Notes: generated by a model from the sequence alone, not told the origin. 64,000 bases of DNA from Chamaecyparis obtusa (GCA_027943335.1 BSBK01007860.1:620001-684000); one strand, 5' to 3'; shown: positions 12,594 to 24,027, counted from the stretch's first letter. Program-made: numbers and translations.

Positions 12594-13312
12594 TGCTGGA
12601 GTTTTTGTTGTTATTTACTGAACAAGTAGAAAAGACTGAAGAAGGAGTTGTGATTTCTTGAAGGGATTTCCAAGCAGATGAGTGATGGAGATGGAAATGA
12701 ATCATAGTCAGTAAGACAACATATATTTGTAAGAATTGGATCTGTTATTTGCAAAGTGAGTTGTATGTTTTTAGATCAAACACTATTGTTACTTTCTAAC
12801 CATTGTATTAGTCAAAATCCTTTTAACCAAGGTTGACCTAACAATCATTGTATAAATCCTTTGAACAAGGTTTCATTTTAATGGAATGTATGTAAGTCCT
12901 ATAACAAGGTGTACTCCTAACAGGGTGGTTGAAATCCTTTAATCGGGTCACACCTAATAGTGTGTTTGTAAACCTTTGACAGGGTTGGCTTTTCACAGAG
13001 CTCACTTCAGAAGAGTGAAAATATCAGTAACATGTTACAAAGTAGTTTTTCCCAAATTGGGTTTCCACTATAAATCTTGGTGTTAATGCTTGTGTGAATG
13101 TTTTGGTTTGAAAATTTTTGTGTTTTGCAAGTTAAATACTATTGGATAGTGGATTGCATTGTTATATGTTTCTGATATGCATTCAGTAGTGGCCGAGTAC
13201 TTTTGGTTATCAGATTTGAATCTGTTGAAGTTTTCTAAAGTTTTTTTTATACATATGGACCTGAGAACAAGTGATTCACCCCCCCTCTCTATTGTTCTAA
13301 ATCATATTAACA
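12594..13312 (+). repeat. LTR remainder split by A1, related to the A-family LTRs
   Basis: The stretch ends with a GATTCACCCCCCC block and ATTAACA, like the ends of the A-family LTRs, and bases 1-45 should be its other part. It has its own stem-loop array from 12819 to 12983: CCTT/AAGG at 12819-12832, then CCTT/AAGG, CCT/AGG, CCT/AGG, CAC/GTG, and CCT/AGG at 12973-12983. No primer site follows 13312, so it is a 3' LTR or a solo LTR. It lies in the 3' part of the Athila-like element. Confidence 0.65.
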
Positions 13313-13499
13313 CTCACTTCCCCTGCCATATCATAATCTTCCAAGTTCTCTGAATTTTCCAACAAAGGAGAAATGAGCAAGGGTGGTTAAAATGTAAGGG
13401 GAATCCAACAACTCTACCTCACTTTGCCTAATGTAATATACCATGGAGCTTGTATGTTTTCCATATTGAGGTTAAGAGGTGAATGTGGCTCCATATTCC

Positions 13500-15968
13500 T
13501 TAGTTCCTCAGTAATGCTGATTCATCACCACTGAATTGAGTTCATAGCCTCAGGTAACTCGACTTCAGCCATTCTGACATACTCATCAAAAGATGCATTC
13601 TAGAGAGGGTAAATCATTCAACTCCCTGAATATGAATGAGCAATTTTCATCCAATCATAGTAATAATTTTTAGGATCTTTGGCCTCCGGTCTTAGGTAGA
13701 GAGGAATTTCTTCCTGCAACTCCCTATACACTTTATCATGTGACTCCTCACTTATTTCATTTTGAATCCATGACATGAGGGCTCTTAATTGGATATCCCC
13801 AACATACAATAAGGGATTCTAGACTCTATCATTGGGTACCGCAAGATTGTGGAGGAAAAGTTCACATAATAAATTTTGTACTACTGTAGGAGAACTATGA
13901 AAAGCTTGAGAAAACTCAAGGGGCTCATTTAACAATGAAGACCTATCTCTCATTATATAAGTCATTTGATAGGTTAAGAACTACTCCTTAAGGAATATGG
14001 CATAAACAAGAGATGGAGACCTACAACTCATTAGCTCAGCTATAAGGGATGTTACGTTAGTAAGCTTTGCATGAAGTTGTTCCACTTCTTCTTTTTCTAG
14101 GAGTCCCTGATAATGCTAATCAATGACTTGATTCAAATATTTCTTTTGTTGTTTCCATTGTTCCCTCTCCTTAACTAACTAGTTGGATAACTAAAAAATG
14201 ATAGAAAATAATGACACAAAGCAAGAAGCATCTGACATGGCATTTATACTGGGGTTTTCCCCTGCTAAATGTGGAACATTAGTCTTACCATTACTCAAAT
14301 TCATTTACTTTCATGGATCCATCCACACTACCATAGATCTCTCTGAATTACCACACTATTGTGCGGTAGTAGCCAATGCATCTAAACCCTGACTCAATAT
14401 TTGCTCAACCATTTTCTTAACAAAACTCATGTTGGCATCAAAATCTTCTTCATAAAAATTTCTTCATGTTGTTGTAGGAGATGATTCTGATATGTCTTCT
14501 TCTACTACAATACATTCCTCTAACATCACATCATTTTTTGAGTCAACGAGGTCATCAATTATTTGAGGACCTTTAGAAGATGAACCCCTCCTCTAAAACC
14601 TATAAATCTACTCATCAAATTTGGAGTCATCTCAAATTACTATGCATTCTTCATTCATTCCTCCCACAGGGAACTGTTCTTTTTTAGGTTCATCTATTCT
14701 TGGGTTATTTGGCTTAGAAAGTTTAGGTTCAATAAATGTCCTTGTTGGTGGTATATCTGTGGACACATTTTTTTTTCTTCTACCACTCCTTCTCAATTGG
14801 GTTGTTGTTTCTTTATCAAGAATTTTCCACTTCATAGGAGCGGTTGAAGGTGCAGGAGATTGTTCTTTTGTCTTTCGACAAGAACCAGAGGTAGTCTTTC
14901 TTATTTTCTTTTCTTTTCTCATAGGAGCCCTAGTTTTCATAAATGAGGGAGTAGTCTTTTCTGTAGAGTTTTTCTTCTTGTCTTTACTCTGGACTGATCC
15001 AGAAGTGGAGAATTTAGGAGAACTTTTAGGGTTTCTAGACCTAGACCTTCTTCACGAAGAAGACACTGGTTCTAGTTCCTCAATGACTTTGCTAACCTCA
15101 TGCTCAGTTTCAATACTTTTTCCTACTCTTTTCCCTATAGGCCTTAGGGTTTGTTCCTTAAATCCTTCCAAAATAAAATCCTCCCATGACACTTCTGATT
15201 GCTCTCTCAAATATTTTTCCACAATTAACTTAATTAAGTAGTGGTAAGAGATAGTATTAGGCTTACCTTCCTGCACCAAAGAAGCTCTCTTCTTCAAGAT
15301 ATTAAATAAGAAACTAGGTACATTAATAGGTCGATTATCATGCCATAAGCAGCTCAAGAACTTGAAATGGATAGAATGTAGGAATGTCTTCCGACCTTCA
15401 TAGGTAAAATATTTGATAATGTAGACTCCACATTGCTTAAAAGATTTGGCAAACATAACCTATTCGTACCTTTCTTTTTATCAATATCTAGTGATGGGTC
15501 TTTATGCAAAGTAAACTGAGCCCTAGCAAATGCCAGACCAAATTTTTTTGAGAACTCTTCTCCTTCCTGTGGAAAACCCATGACCTCAGCCAAAATTGCC
15601 TGAGTAAACAACACCCTTAGCCCTTTAACCATGTCTACTCCTTCATTTAGTGTACTTAAAAATTGTAGTGCTACCTCACCTCCCAGCTGGTGAGTTTATG
15701 GATATAATCAAGCCAACCTCTAGTTTGGAAATATGGCATGCATTCTTGGTCATTCAATAAAATACCATGGATTGTGGGCTCACACCGAATCAAATCTCCT
15801 CCCATCTTTTAGATTACCAAACCACTCAAAATAATTTTGTAGAAAATCTAAACAAACAAAGCAAGGATTTTTCAGAGAATGCTTGAAATGTGAAGCTACA
15901 AGGCAATTTAAAATGTAGAAAGTTCTAGAGTTTATAAAATTCAAGCACTTAAGGAAATATGAGTGCAA
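13500..15968 (-). pseudogene. Extra ORF downstream of integrase in the Athila-like element
   Basis: Fragments in shifting frames run from about 15968 down to 13500. N-terminal pieces include HSYFLKCLNFINSRTF, MPYFQTRGWLDYI and LAEVMGFPQEGEEFSKKFGL. A middle piece (15456-15052) holds NVPSFLFNILKKRASLVQEG. A basic, Ser/Thr-rich piece follows at 14940-14632, then a piece with DPKNYYYDW near 13650. Athila elements often carry an ORF here, sometimes called env-like, but I see no signal peptide or transmembrane helix. The block of basic residues followed by an LxxL-rich stretch and 'I..YLI' resembles part of A-family ORF2 in general pattern. Function unknown; frameshifts near 15640 and 15450 show it is dead. 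Confidence 0.55.
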
Positions 15969-16182
15969 ATCTAACCATATTATGAATTAACTATTCATAA
16001 TTACTCCATGGACTCTCGTACTAGCCACCTTTGCATACTATGTGCGAAATAATAGTTCCTTCAAGGTTGTCACATCACACACAGCTAAATTTGGCAAGAA
16101 GTGTGCATAAGTGTAAGTAAGGTTTAAAAGAATCAAGTATAATAATTACATGAACACATTAAACAAAAAAAATGATATATCT

Positions 16183-16192
16183 CCCCCCCCCC
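16183..16192 (-). other. Purine (G10) tract after the integrase gene
   Basis: On the - strand this reads AAGTT then ten G then AGATATAT. Plant gypsy elements of this branch often have such a G-rich tract between pol and the extra ORF. The bases after it do not begin TG, so it is not next to an LTR here. The stretch 16193-16491 holds nothing else I can recognise. Confidence 0.5.
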
Positions 16193-16491
16193 AACTTAAT
16201 TGAGAAATTGGTACCACAATTGCACATGTGACAAGAGCGCAGCCATTTTTTGAATTTTTTTATAGAAAATCAATATCTCAAAGAGTGTGTACGAACCTGA
16301 CAAAGTGTTGATGGTAGTGTTAAGTGTTATCCATTGGTGGAGAATGATGAGGTGGATGGGTGGAGAGACTAGAAGTGATGAGATGGAATTTATTATAGAG
16401 GAAATACTTTCATAAAGAAAGTATTTATTATGAGGCATGTGGAATGTTTAAAGAGAAGAACCGAAATGAGAGGGAGGCTCATTTCCAGATG

Positions 16492-17790
16492 CTACGGAGA
16501 AATAGTGTCAGTGTCTGAATGAAACTTTTGTAGGAACACTACTTTGCCCTGCAGTTTGTGGTACAGCTTTAGCCTTTGTCCATTGACCAATAATTTGAAG
16601 TGTACAAGATCAATAGTTAATAATTGAACAGCTCCATTGGGGAAAATAACAACGATCTCATAGGGGCCCAACCAATGGGTTTGAAACTTCCTAGGAGTTT
16701 GCTGATACCTAGAATCATAAAGTAGAGCCCAATCACCAATGGAAATTTGTTTATCCTTGATAAATTTGTCATGCCACTGCTTCCATTGTTGTTGTACCAA
16801 TTCTATGTTGTTCAAGGAAGATTCTCTCCATTCATCAAGTCCATTCAGAGTTAGAATACGCTCCTTTTGGGCATGAGTAAGATCCATATCAAGCTGTAAT
16901 GTTTTCCTTAATGTCTTATGTTCAAATTCCACTAGCATCATAACTGACTTACCATAGACTATTTCAAAGGGAGTAAATCCTGTTGCAGATTTCCAAGTAG
17001 TCCTATAACCCCAGAGTGCTTTAGGAAGTTTTCTTTCTCAATCCTTCTTATGGACTGACAATGTCTTAGTAAGGATGGATTCCAGCTCTCTATTAGTTAC
17101 CTCCACCTAGCCATTGGCTTGTAGATGATAAGGGGAAGATTTACCATGCCTAATTTTATATTCCTCCATTAAGGAAGCTATTAGATTGGAAGTAAATTGA
17201 GTGCCTTGGTTAGATACTAACTCCCTAGGAACACCAAATCTTGTGAAAAAAAATTCATATAAGAACTTGGAAATATTATTATACCTAGGATGCTTCATAG
17301 GCTTGGCCTCTACCCACTTAGTGACATAATCAGTGTAGACTAGGATGTAAGATTCACCATGTAAAGATGGTTCAATAGGACCTACAAAGTCAATCCCCCA
17401 TTTATCAAAGGGTGCTACAACTACCTGAGGCTACATGGGCATCTCATCTAATTTAGTGGGTCTCCCCATTCGTTGGCACCTATCACATTTCTTTGTGTAT
17501 CGAGTTGCATCTTTGTGTAAACTTGGCCAGTAGTATCCAGTAGTCTAAATTTTAAATATTGTTCTCTTGGAAAAAAAATGACCTCCACATGGCTCATCAT
17601 GACATTCCCTAAGGATATCATATGTTTCATCTTCCCTCATTCATCTACACATCACTTGATCAGGACTAGTGTAAAACATAAACCCAACAATCCAAGAAAA
17701 GTTAAAACTCTTCTCAGCTAATAATTTCCTCTCTTTGGAAGAGAAGTGAGCTAGTGTCCTACCTATAGTGAGGTAATTGGCAATGTTAGC
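16492..17790 (-). pseudogene. Athila-like integrase domain
   Basis: The order on the - strand is a zinc-binding HHCC region (CHDEPCGGHF then CDRCQRMG, about 17640-17460), the catalytic core and a C-terminal domain. Core motifs are KWGIDFVGP (first Asp), RFGVPRELVSNQGTQF and VEVTNRELE (Glu). The second catalytic Asp is Asn here (SNQG where SDQG is usual), so the enzyme would be inactive even without the stops. The last open piece (16941-16492) carries GDWALLYDSRYQ and HWLGPYEIV, the usual gypsy integrase tail, without a chromodomain. TAG replaces Gln near 17107 and TGA replaces Trp near 17039. Confidence 0.85.
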
Positions 17791-19470
17791 ATACCATGGA
17801 TTTTGTGCTGATAATAGAAATAGGTGCTCATCTAGAAAACTATCATCAATGGCTACAAGATCATCAAGAACATGAAAACAAGAGAGGAAGTCAGCTACTA
17901 CATTGGCCTTTTTTTGGCTTGTCCACAATAGTGATATCAAACTCTTGCATAAGAAATAACCATCGAGCCAACCTTCCAAATATGGAAGGTTTATTCACTA
18001 AGTACTTAATGATTGAGTGATCAGTATGAACAAATATTTCATAGCCAGTAATATAATGTCTGAACTTATTCAGTGCATAGATAATTGCAAGTAGTTCCTT
18101 TTCTGTCATAGTGTAGTTGAACTCCGCTCCTTGTAGATTTTTGCTGATGAAATAAATGGAAAGCGATACTACTTTTTCTTTTTGTCTTAGTAATACACCT
18201 ATGGCATAGTCTAATGCATCTATGTGAATGTTTAAAGTCAATCCCCAATTGGGTCCTCTCAATACTGGTGTTGTGGTTAGAACCTCCTTAAGCTATAGGA
18301 AGGACTTATCACACTCAAAATCCTAGGAGAATTCAGAATCTTTCTTCAACAAGTTATAAAGAGGTGCTACAATCTGACTATAATCCTTGATAAATCTCCT
18401 ATAATACCTAGCATGTCCAAGAAAACTTCTTATATCTTTCTACTTTTCTGGTGTGGGCAAGGTGCTGATTACCTCAATCTTTGTTGGATCTACCTAAATG
18501 CCTTGTGATGAAATAAAATGACCTAACACAACACCCTCCTCCATCATCATGAAACATTTCTCACTATTTAGAGAGAGGTTGTAGTCCTGGAATCATTTGA
18601 GAACCTTTTCCAAATTAGCCTTAGCTTCCTCAAAAGTTTTCCCATAAGCAGTAAAATCATCCATATAAATCTCCATATAGTCAGCTGATATATCAGGAAA
18701 AAATACTTATAACAACTCTTTGGAAAGTAGTTGGGGCATTGCACAAGCCAAATGGTAATATTGAGTAAGAAAAGGTTCCCCATGGATAGGTAAATTTTAT
18801 TTTCTCTTGGTTTGCTAGAGATATTTGGATATGATTATAGCCACTAAAACCATCTAGGAAAGAGAAATACTTCTTACTAGCTAAATTGTCTAGAACTTGA
18901 TCTATAAATGGCAACAAAAAATGGTCTTTCTTAGTGGCTGAATTCAGTTCCCTATAATCTATATAGACTCTCCATTTCCCTCCTTTCTTTGGCACTATAA
19001 CTAAAGGTGAAACCCATTGGCTATCAGAGATAGGGTAAATAAAACCAGCATTTAACAACTTTTTCAATTGAGTCTTAATGATGTCTCTTAAGACAAGGTT
19101 AACTCTCCTCTGTAGCTATCATACAAACTTATATTCTAGGTGGATGTAAATATTATGAGTACAAAGTTTAGGATCCAACTCTTTCATGTTTATGTATTTC
19201 CAGGAAAATGCTTGCTGATTTTCCTGCAACAACTTCAGTATAATATTTTGATGTGGTAATGACAAAGCACTGTTGACATTCAACTCTTTCCCAGGACTAA
19301 CTTCAATCTTAATTACCTTATCCATCATGGATATTTGAGCCACTAGAGAAGAATTCATCTCATGTGGTAATAATGAATGAAGGAATTGGGAGGATGCTAA
19401 GTATTGAGGTGCATTTGGAGGTGGTAGAATGGTTTCTAGGATACAATCTAGTTGCAAGCACAACTAAGAA
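17791..19470 (-). pseudogene. Athila-like reverse transcriptase and RNase H
   Basis: RT starts near 19463 (QENQQAFSWKYINMKELDP) and continues with QRRVN, then LLNAGFIYPISDSQWVSPL at 19067 onward, DYRELNSATKKDHFLLPFID and LPFGLCNAPTTFQR. The catalytic YMDD is at 18656-18667 in another frame, so a frameshift separates it from the fingers. RNase H follows (18262-17891) with its acidic residues in IHIDALDYAIG, TEKELLAI and HTDHSIIKYL. It copies element RNA into DNA and removes the template. Stops and shifts make this copy inactive. Confidence 0.88.
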
Positions 19471-19604
19471 TATGCTCCATATTCATTCATGACAATAGAT
19501 GAGATAACCTCATCATCATCTTGAGAGACTATAAATGGATCTCTACCTATCATCATGAGATGATGGATTGAGTTGATTTCTGATTCAACATCTCCTAAAT
19601 CTGG

Positions 19605-20210
19605 CTAAATTAATTGATCATCTTGCAACATAGGCTGAGCAAGGGAGTATAGAGTCAAGTTATTAGTATGGATACCACTAGATATTGTCATCTTTCCTAA
19701 CCTATAATCTATGTAAGCATCTACAGTCGCTAGCCATGGCTGCCCTAGGATGAGAGGATACCCACCCATATTAGCTTTTGGGAAAAGGACAACAAAATCT
19801 ACTGGATATTCCCAAGAGTTTAATGTAACTATGACATCCTCTACCATCCCATATGGTTTGATAGTAGAACTATCAACAAGATGAAGTATGGTTGGTGTTT
19901 CTTTGAGGCCAATGATATGCAGTTGAGATAATACCTCTTTTGTGATTACATTTATAAATGATCCCAAATCAAGTAAGGCATTTTTCACTTGCATGCCATG
20001 AATGGTGATGGTAACTACAAGACTCCCTGGGTCAGAATATTTGGGTACTATCAACTTCTCAAACATAAGGTCAGAAAAATTTCTTAAGACATGAATCATT
20101 TTGGGACCCTTCTTTCTCCTTAGTTGTTTTATGCAAGCTTCCTTAATGGCCTTAGCATAAATAGGAACTTCTTTAATAGAATCTAGTAATGGTATTTTTA
20201 CTATCATCTA
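19605..20210 (-). pseudogene. Athila-like aspartic protease region
   Basis: An open stretch of about 200 codons. The catalytic loop is ALLDLGSFINVI (near 19968), and GGYPLILGQPWLATVDAYID near its end is the second protease signature. Upstream, the spacing to gag and a KxIPLLDSIKEVPIYAKAIK-like block fit the Athila gag-protease junction. The expected role is cutting the Gag-Pol precursor. Confidence 0.8.
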
Positions 20211-20296
20211 CTTCAGTTGATTAAGAAAATTTGTGGCTTCTTGGTTCTTTGTAGTTTGAGCTTGATCTAATAACCTTTGAGGAAATGGGGGCTCTT

Positions 20297-21973
20297 TGAC
20301 TGCAGGAGAGGTTCATGGAGTTGGCACATCCACTTGTTCAACTGTGGAATCTTCAACTTCTATTATTATAGGGTTTTGAGGAAAAGAAAGAGTAGTTCCT
20401 GATATTAGATGGATATCATTCTTGGAGATAGCATAACTTTGTTGTTGTGCTAGCAGCTTGCTATTGTTGGGATTAGGATTTGGTTGAGTTGGCAGTTGAG
20501 TTTTCTTAGGAGGATTATCATTAGCTATAGGAGGAGGCATTAGAGCCTGTTGTTGAGGTGGTGGCATTAAGGCCTACTAATTAGATTGGTTAGTCCACTG
20601 ATTAGGCTATTTCCACCCTTATTGAGGTTACTACCAATCCTACTAAGGTTGTTGCCAATCCTACTGTGGTTGCTATCAACCCTGCTGAGGTTGTTGCCAA
20701 TTGTTATGCCCACTAAAACCCATATTTTGGTAATTTTTCCATTGACTATTGTTACTATAATTTTGGAGAGGGTCTTCTGGCATACTTGATCTTTGGCCCA
20801 ATGGCTTGCATTGAGAAACATAGAGCACTTATTCATTTTCATCAATAGCTTTGAATTTGGTAGGCATTGGATGCGACTCCAAACTTGCAACATTCTTGCA
20901 TCTACAACTTATTTTCCTCTCCCTACAATGCAAAAAATATTCAGCTAATATAGCATCAGCTTCTTCCTTCTTCCTTCTTGCTTGCATGCTGTCTAGTTGA
21001 GTGGAAACATCATTAATGATGTCTTGCTTGAAGTCAGATAGAAGATTGGACAATTCCATCTTAGATTCCCCTGAACCAATGGACTTAAGAGGTAAATCTC
21101 TGAGTCCTGTACCTTTCTTCACAGTAGCCCTTGAGTAGTTCAGACATATATTCTTTATGTTAGCCCAATTCTTCTGAGTGATGTCTCTACCTTCCATAAG
21201 GTCTAAGGTCTCAATACCTCGATCATTTACACCTTTTAGGAAAAGATGTTTTTGTGACTCCTCATTCAACTGGTGTTGTGTATTGCACTGCAGGTTGAAC
21301 ATAAACCTTGAGACATAGTCTTCCAAGGTCTCATCCTTGTTTTGTGATATTTTGAAAATGTCATCTCCCTTCAAATCATGACCCCTATAATACTCCTTAT
21401 ATTTTAAAGGAACATATTAGTCATTGCATTCCAATCTACTACAACATTGGCACCTAACCCCATGAACCATGTTAGAACAACCTCTTTAAGAATAGATGGA
21501 AATAATTTAAGCTTATGGGCATCAGTTGTATAATCATAACTACTATAGAGGATGTCAAATTCAAAGAGGAAGGTTTTAGGGTCTTCAGTGATAAGGCCAT
21601 AAAATTTGGGAAGTGTAGAGGCATGCATATTTTTCAAATTTTGATTAGCTAGTTGAGTAGGGATGGGGAAAGGAAAGGCAGGTTGAGAAATATTTGGAAG
21701 AGGACCTGGCTATCATGGATGATAAATAAAAAGAGCAAGTGGATTATCTTGATACTTAGGGTCAGCAAAAATTTCATTCAAATACAATGATTCTTCAAAA
21801 GATGATGGTGAAGGTAATTGTTTATAGGCATCGACAAATGGGTTTTCAAATGGTTCTTCTTCTTGTACATTCTCAACTTGGGGTTCCTCAGGCTCTGGAT
21901 TAAAAATATCATATGGTTCATCCTAAATAATGTGAGGAAGGAATCTCCCAAGATGATCTCTTCTTCTATGCAT
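20297..21973 (-). pseudogene. Athila-like gag
   Basis: The ATG at 21973 (MHRRRDHLG) is the first after the primer site. The capsid part includes LPKFYGLITEDPKTFLFEFD, a WF-containing helix (LTWFMGLGANVVVDW) and EDYVSRFMFNLQ, all typical of retrotransposon gag. A Gln/Trp-rich tandem-repeat tail, then a Pro-rich stretch, lead into protease. I see no CCHC knuckle here. The start is confident; the C-terminal limit is not, as several in-frame stops fall at former Gln and Trp codons. Confidence 0.75.
20605..20710 (-). repeat. Short tandem repeat in gag coding for Trp-Gln-Gln-Pro units
   Basis: Units of about 15-18 bp (coding GATTGGCAACAACCT-like) repeat roughly six times, giving a WQQPQ-type peptide repeat. 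Several Gln codons have become TAG. It lies at the C-terminal end of gag. Confidence 0.6.
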
Positions 21974-22033
21974 ACAAAATAATGCAGAACTAAACTAATA
22001 CAATGACTTCAGCTCTGGATTAGATTGACACCA

Positions 22034-22051
22034 TCCCCAGCAACGATGCCA
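22034..22051 (-). promoter_or_regulatory. Athila-like primer binding site (tRNA-Asp type)
   Basis: The - strand reads TGGCATCGTTGCTGGGGA. The classic Athila/Tat site complementary to tRNA-Asp is TGGCGCCGTTGCCGGGGA; the differences here are transitions. It lies four bases from the LTR end (CCAGTCA). Confidence 0.85.
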
Positions 22052-22055
22052 AAAA

Positions 22056-23390
22056 TGACTGGTCAGTATAATACCCCAGGAACTAAGGATTGGACATCCT
22101 TTTTATAGTGACTCCATGGTTAAACAACACCAAATATCATACTCAAACTAGCATACTGAACTCATTGAATTTATCAACCAGGGATGTAAACTTGAAATGA
22201 TGTCTGCAAGGTATATGCTCTAATCCATCTTAGGTGTCATCATAACTTAAGTAATGAAAATGCTAAAAGAAATACTAAGTTAAGAAGTAGAATAAAAATT
22301 TAATCTAGAGCTTTGGATTCATGCTTCAAATAGTAAACTAGCTATGCACCTATGCTGCATGAAATAACCAACAGTTCTGTTACCGAATGGCTACAGGAGC
22401 AATAGAGTTCTAAGTACTTAAATAAAACTTAAAATCAACTCCTACTTAATTATGAACTGGGTTCACCTCCTGTGTGGGCCCCCATGGAAGAGTGAATGAA
22501 TTAAAAACTCAAAGATTAATAACTGAAGATATCATTCATTTATTCATAAGCATAAGTACAAAATGTAGTAATAGAGTTGTATTCACTACTATTGGATTAC
22601 AAAAAGGATTTCCCATAGAAAACTATCTAACACATGAATATGAAACTCTAGCTTATTTAACAACTTAAAATAGAACTCCCTAAAACTAGGATTCTCCAAT
22701 GTTAAGGACATGATGAATTTTAAGATACAAAAGAAATAACATCATTCAATGCAGGAGTAATTTGCATTCAACTACGCATGAATCTAGGAATGCATGATTG
22801 TTGGATTTACCCTATATTGGCTGCTAACCAAATTGACCTAGTTTGCAACAATAACCACTACTGACTCAAAGTGGTGGAATCATTATGAATCCTGAAAATA
22901 GTTATTTGACTTTATGATATCACTTCATCTTCTAATGCTAAATTCTTCCTTGCTCGCTGACTCATCTTTTCCTCCAAAAGATTAGCGTACACACAAAAAT
23001 CAGAACACATATCCAAGATAAAAATTCATAATAATTTTTTCTTCATTTGCTTTTCCCTCATCACATGGCTATAGGAGACACTACCGAGTTAATGTGGAAT
23101 GGAAAGATACAAGATTTCATTCTATATAACCATGTAATATATATATTCAGCATATTCTTTCAAACTTAAGAGCATCAAAATACACACATACACAACAAAA
23201 AAACATAAGAAGTTTGAACAATGTCTATGAAAAACTCATGAAACGCTCAAGTTATAACCATAAAATCATAAACCAGATAGGCCATAAATTGGCCTCATCA
23301 TAGTGCACCAAACTCGACAAGGATTCAAACAATAGGTACTCAAGGCCTCGCATGAACACTAATCAATAAATCTTCCCAAAGAGGATCACA
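22056..23390 (-). repeat. Athila-like 5' LTR (outer end uncertain)
   Basis: The inner end is placed by the primer site. Bases 22056-23390 run TGACTGG to GATCACA on the + strand, consistent with CA...TG ends, and are directly followed by the Tat LTR start at 23392. Either the LTR ends here or the Tat element inserted inside it. A TATA-like ATATAG box occurs near 23125. Without the 3' LTR copy the border cannot be proved. Confidence 0.55.
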
Positions 23391-23792
23391 CTGTAGATGT
23401 CTAAAAATGTCCCTTAGTACTCTTATTAATTGAATTGAATTTAATTAATATCTCCCTTGATATCATAGTTAATTTTAATTAATTAATTATATTTTTCATT
23501 TTCATTTATCTATTTAATTAAATATGATCACTTACCTAAGGCATTTAAATTTAATTTGAATGCATCCCTCTAATGTATTAAATTTATTTAATAAATTCCC
23601 TCTATTAAATCACCCCAGATATCTTATTTCTTCTAAACCTTGATTAACATTAACTTTATTTAATCTAAGTCTAAAACCCACCTAAAACCTAGTCTACACC
23701 TATCACCTCACTCACTAAACCTACCCACTTAGGCTAATCCTTGATTGGCTCACTAATCCATAGGATTCCTAACCTATTTAGTACAAATTGGT

Positions 23793-23812
23793 TTCTCACA
23801 CGTGTGTGAGAA
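23793..23812. promoter_or_regulatory. Palindrome 1 in the Tat-like LTR (U3)
   Basis: TTCTCACACGTGTGTGAGAA. It is the same 20-mer as the second palindrome apart from one central base, and it contains the perfect core CACACGTGTG with an ACGT centre. It is probably a protein-binding site in U3. Confidence 0.55.
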
Positions 23813-23896
23813 ATGCATCCTAAGGAAGCCACCAAACTTTCTTAAATTCTCCAAATTCCCTCTTACACTCTTGTCCCCCACTCCTTTCCCCAATGT

Positions 23897-23916
23897 TTCT
23901 CACACATGTGTGAGAA
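23897..23916. promoter_or_regulatory. Palindrome 2 in the Tat-like LTR (U3)
   Basis: TTCTCACACATGTGTGAGAA is a perfect 20-bp palindrome starting 104 bp after the start of the first. The pair lies a few hundred bp upstream of the TATA box at 41727 once element B is removed. Confidence 0.6.
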
Positions 23917-24027
23917 GATTAAACCTTTCAACCTTAAATGTTCATCTTGTCTCAAATTTGATTTTTTCATAACTTATCCTTTTAGCCCATGTGTCTCCTA
24001 TGTGGCTCATATGTGGATGCTGCATAC

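Larger units (their letters stand above)
13313..23390 (-). mobile_element. Athila-like Ty3/gypsy retrotransposon, decayed, 3' end missing
   Basis: Read on the - strand it runs 5' LTR (22056 upward), primer site, gag, protease, RT, RNase H, integrase, a purine tract, then an extra ORF. The RT wording (YPISDSQWVSP, DYRELN, LPFIDQVL, PFGLCNAP), the PILG-type protease tail and an ORF after integrase are typical of the Athila branch of plant non-chromovirus gypsy elements. Frameshifts and stops interrupt every gene. No copy of the 5' LTR is found near 13313, so the 3' end is lost or lies left of the window, beyond the inserted LTR and A1. Confidence 0.75.
23392..24027 (+). repeat. Tat-like 5' LTR, first part
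   Basis: It starts TGTAGATGTCTAAAAATG, the start type common in plant Tat LTRs, and is cut by element B at 24028. It carries two near-identical 20-bp palindromes (see separate entries). The LTR continues at 41678. Confidence 0.7.

Noticed and set aside
14621..15241. 206-codon open frame on the + strand
   Set aside because: Antisense of the Athila extra ORF; its hydrophobic look comes from the complement of a Lys/Glu-rich region.
16183..16192. Polypurine tract marking an Athila 3' LTR at 16182
   Set aside because: The following sequence lacks a TG start and does not resemble 22056-23390; the extra ORF continues downstream.
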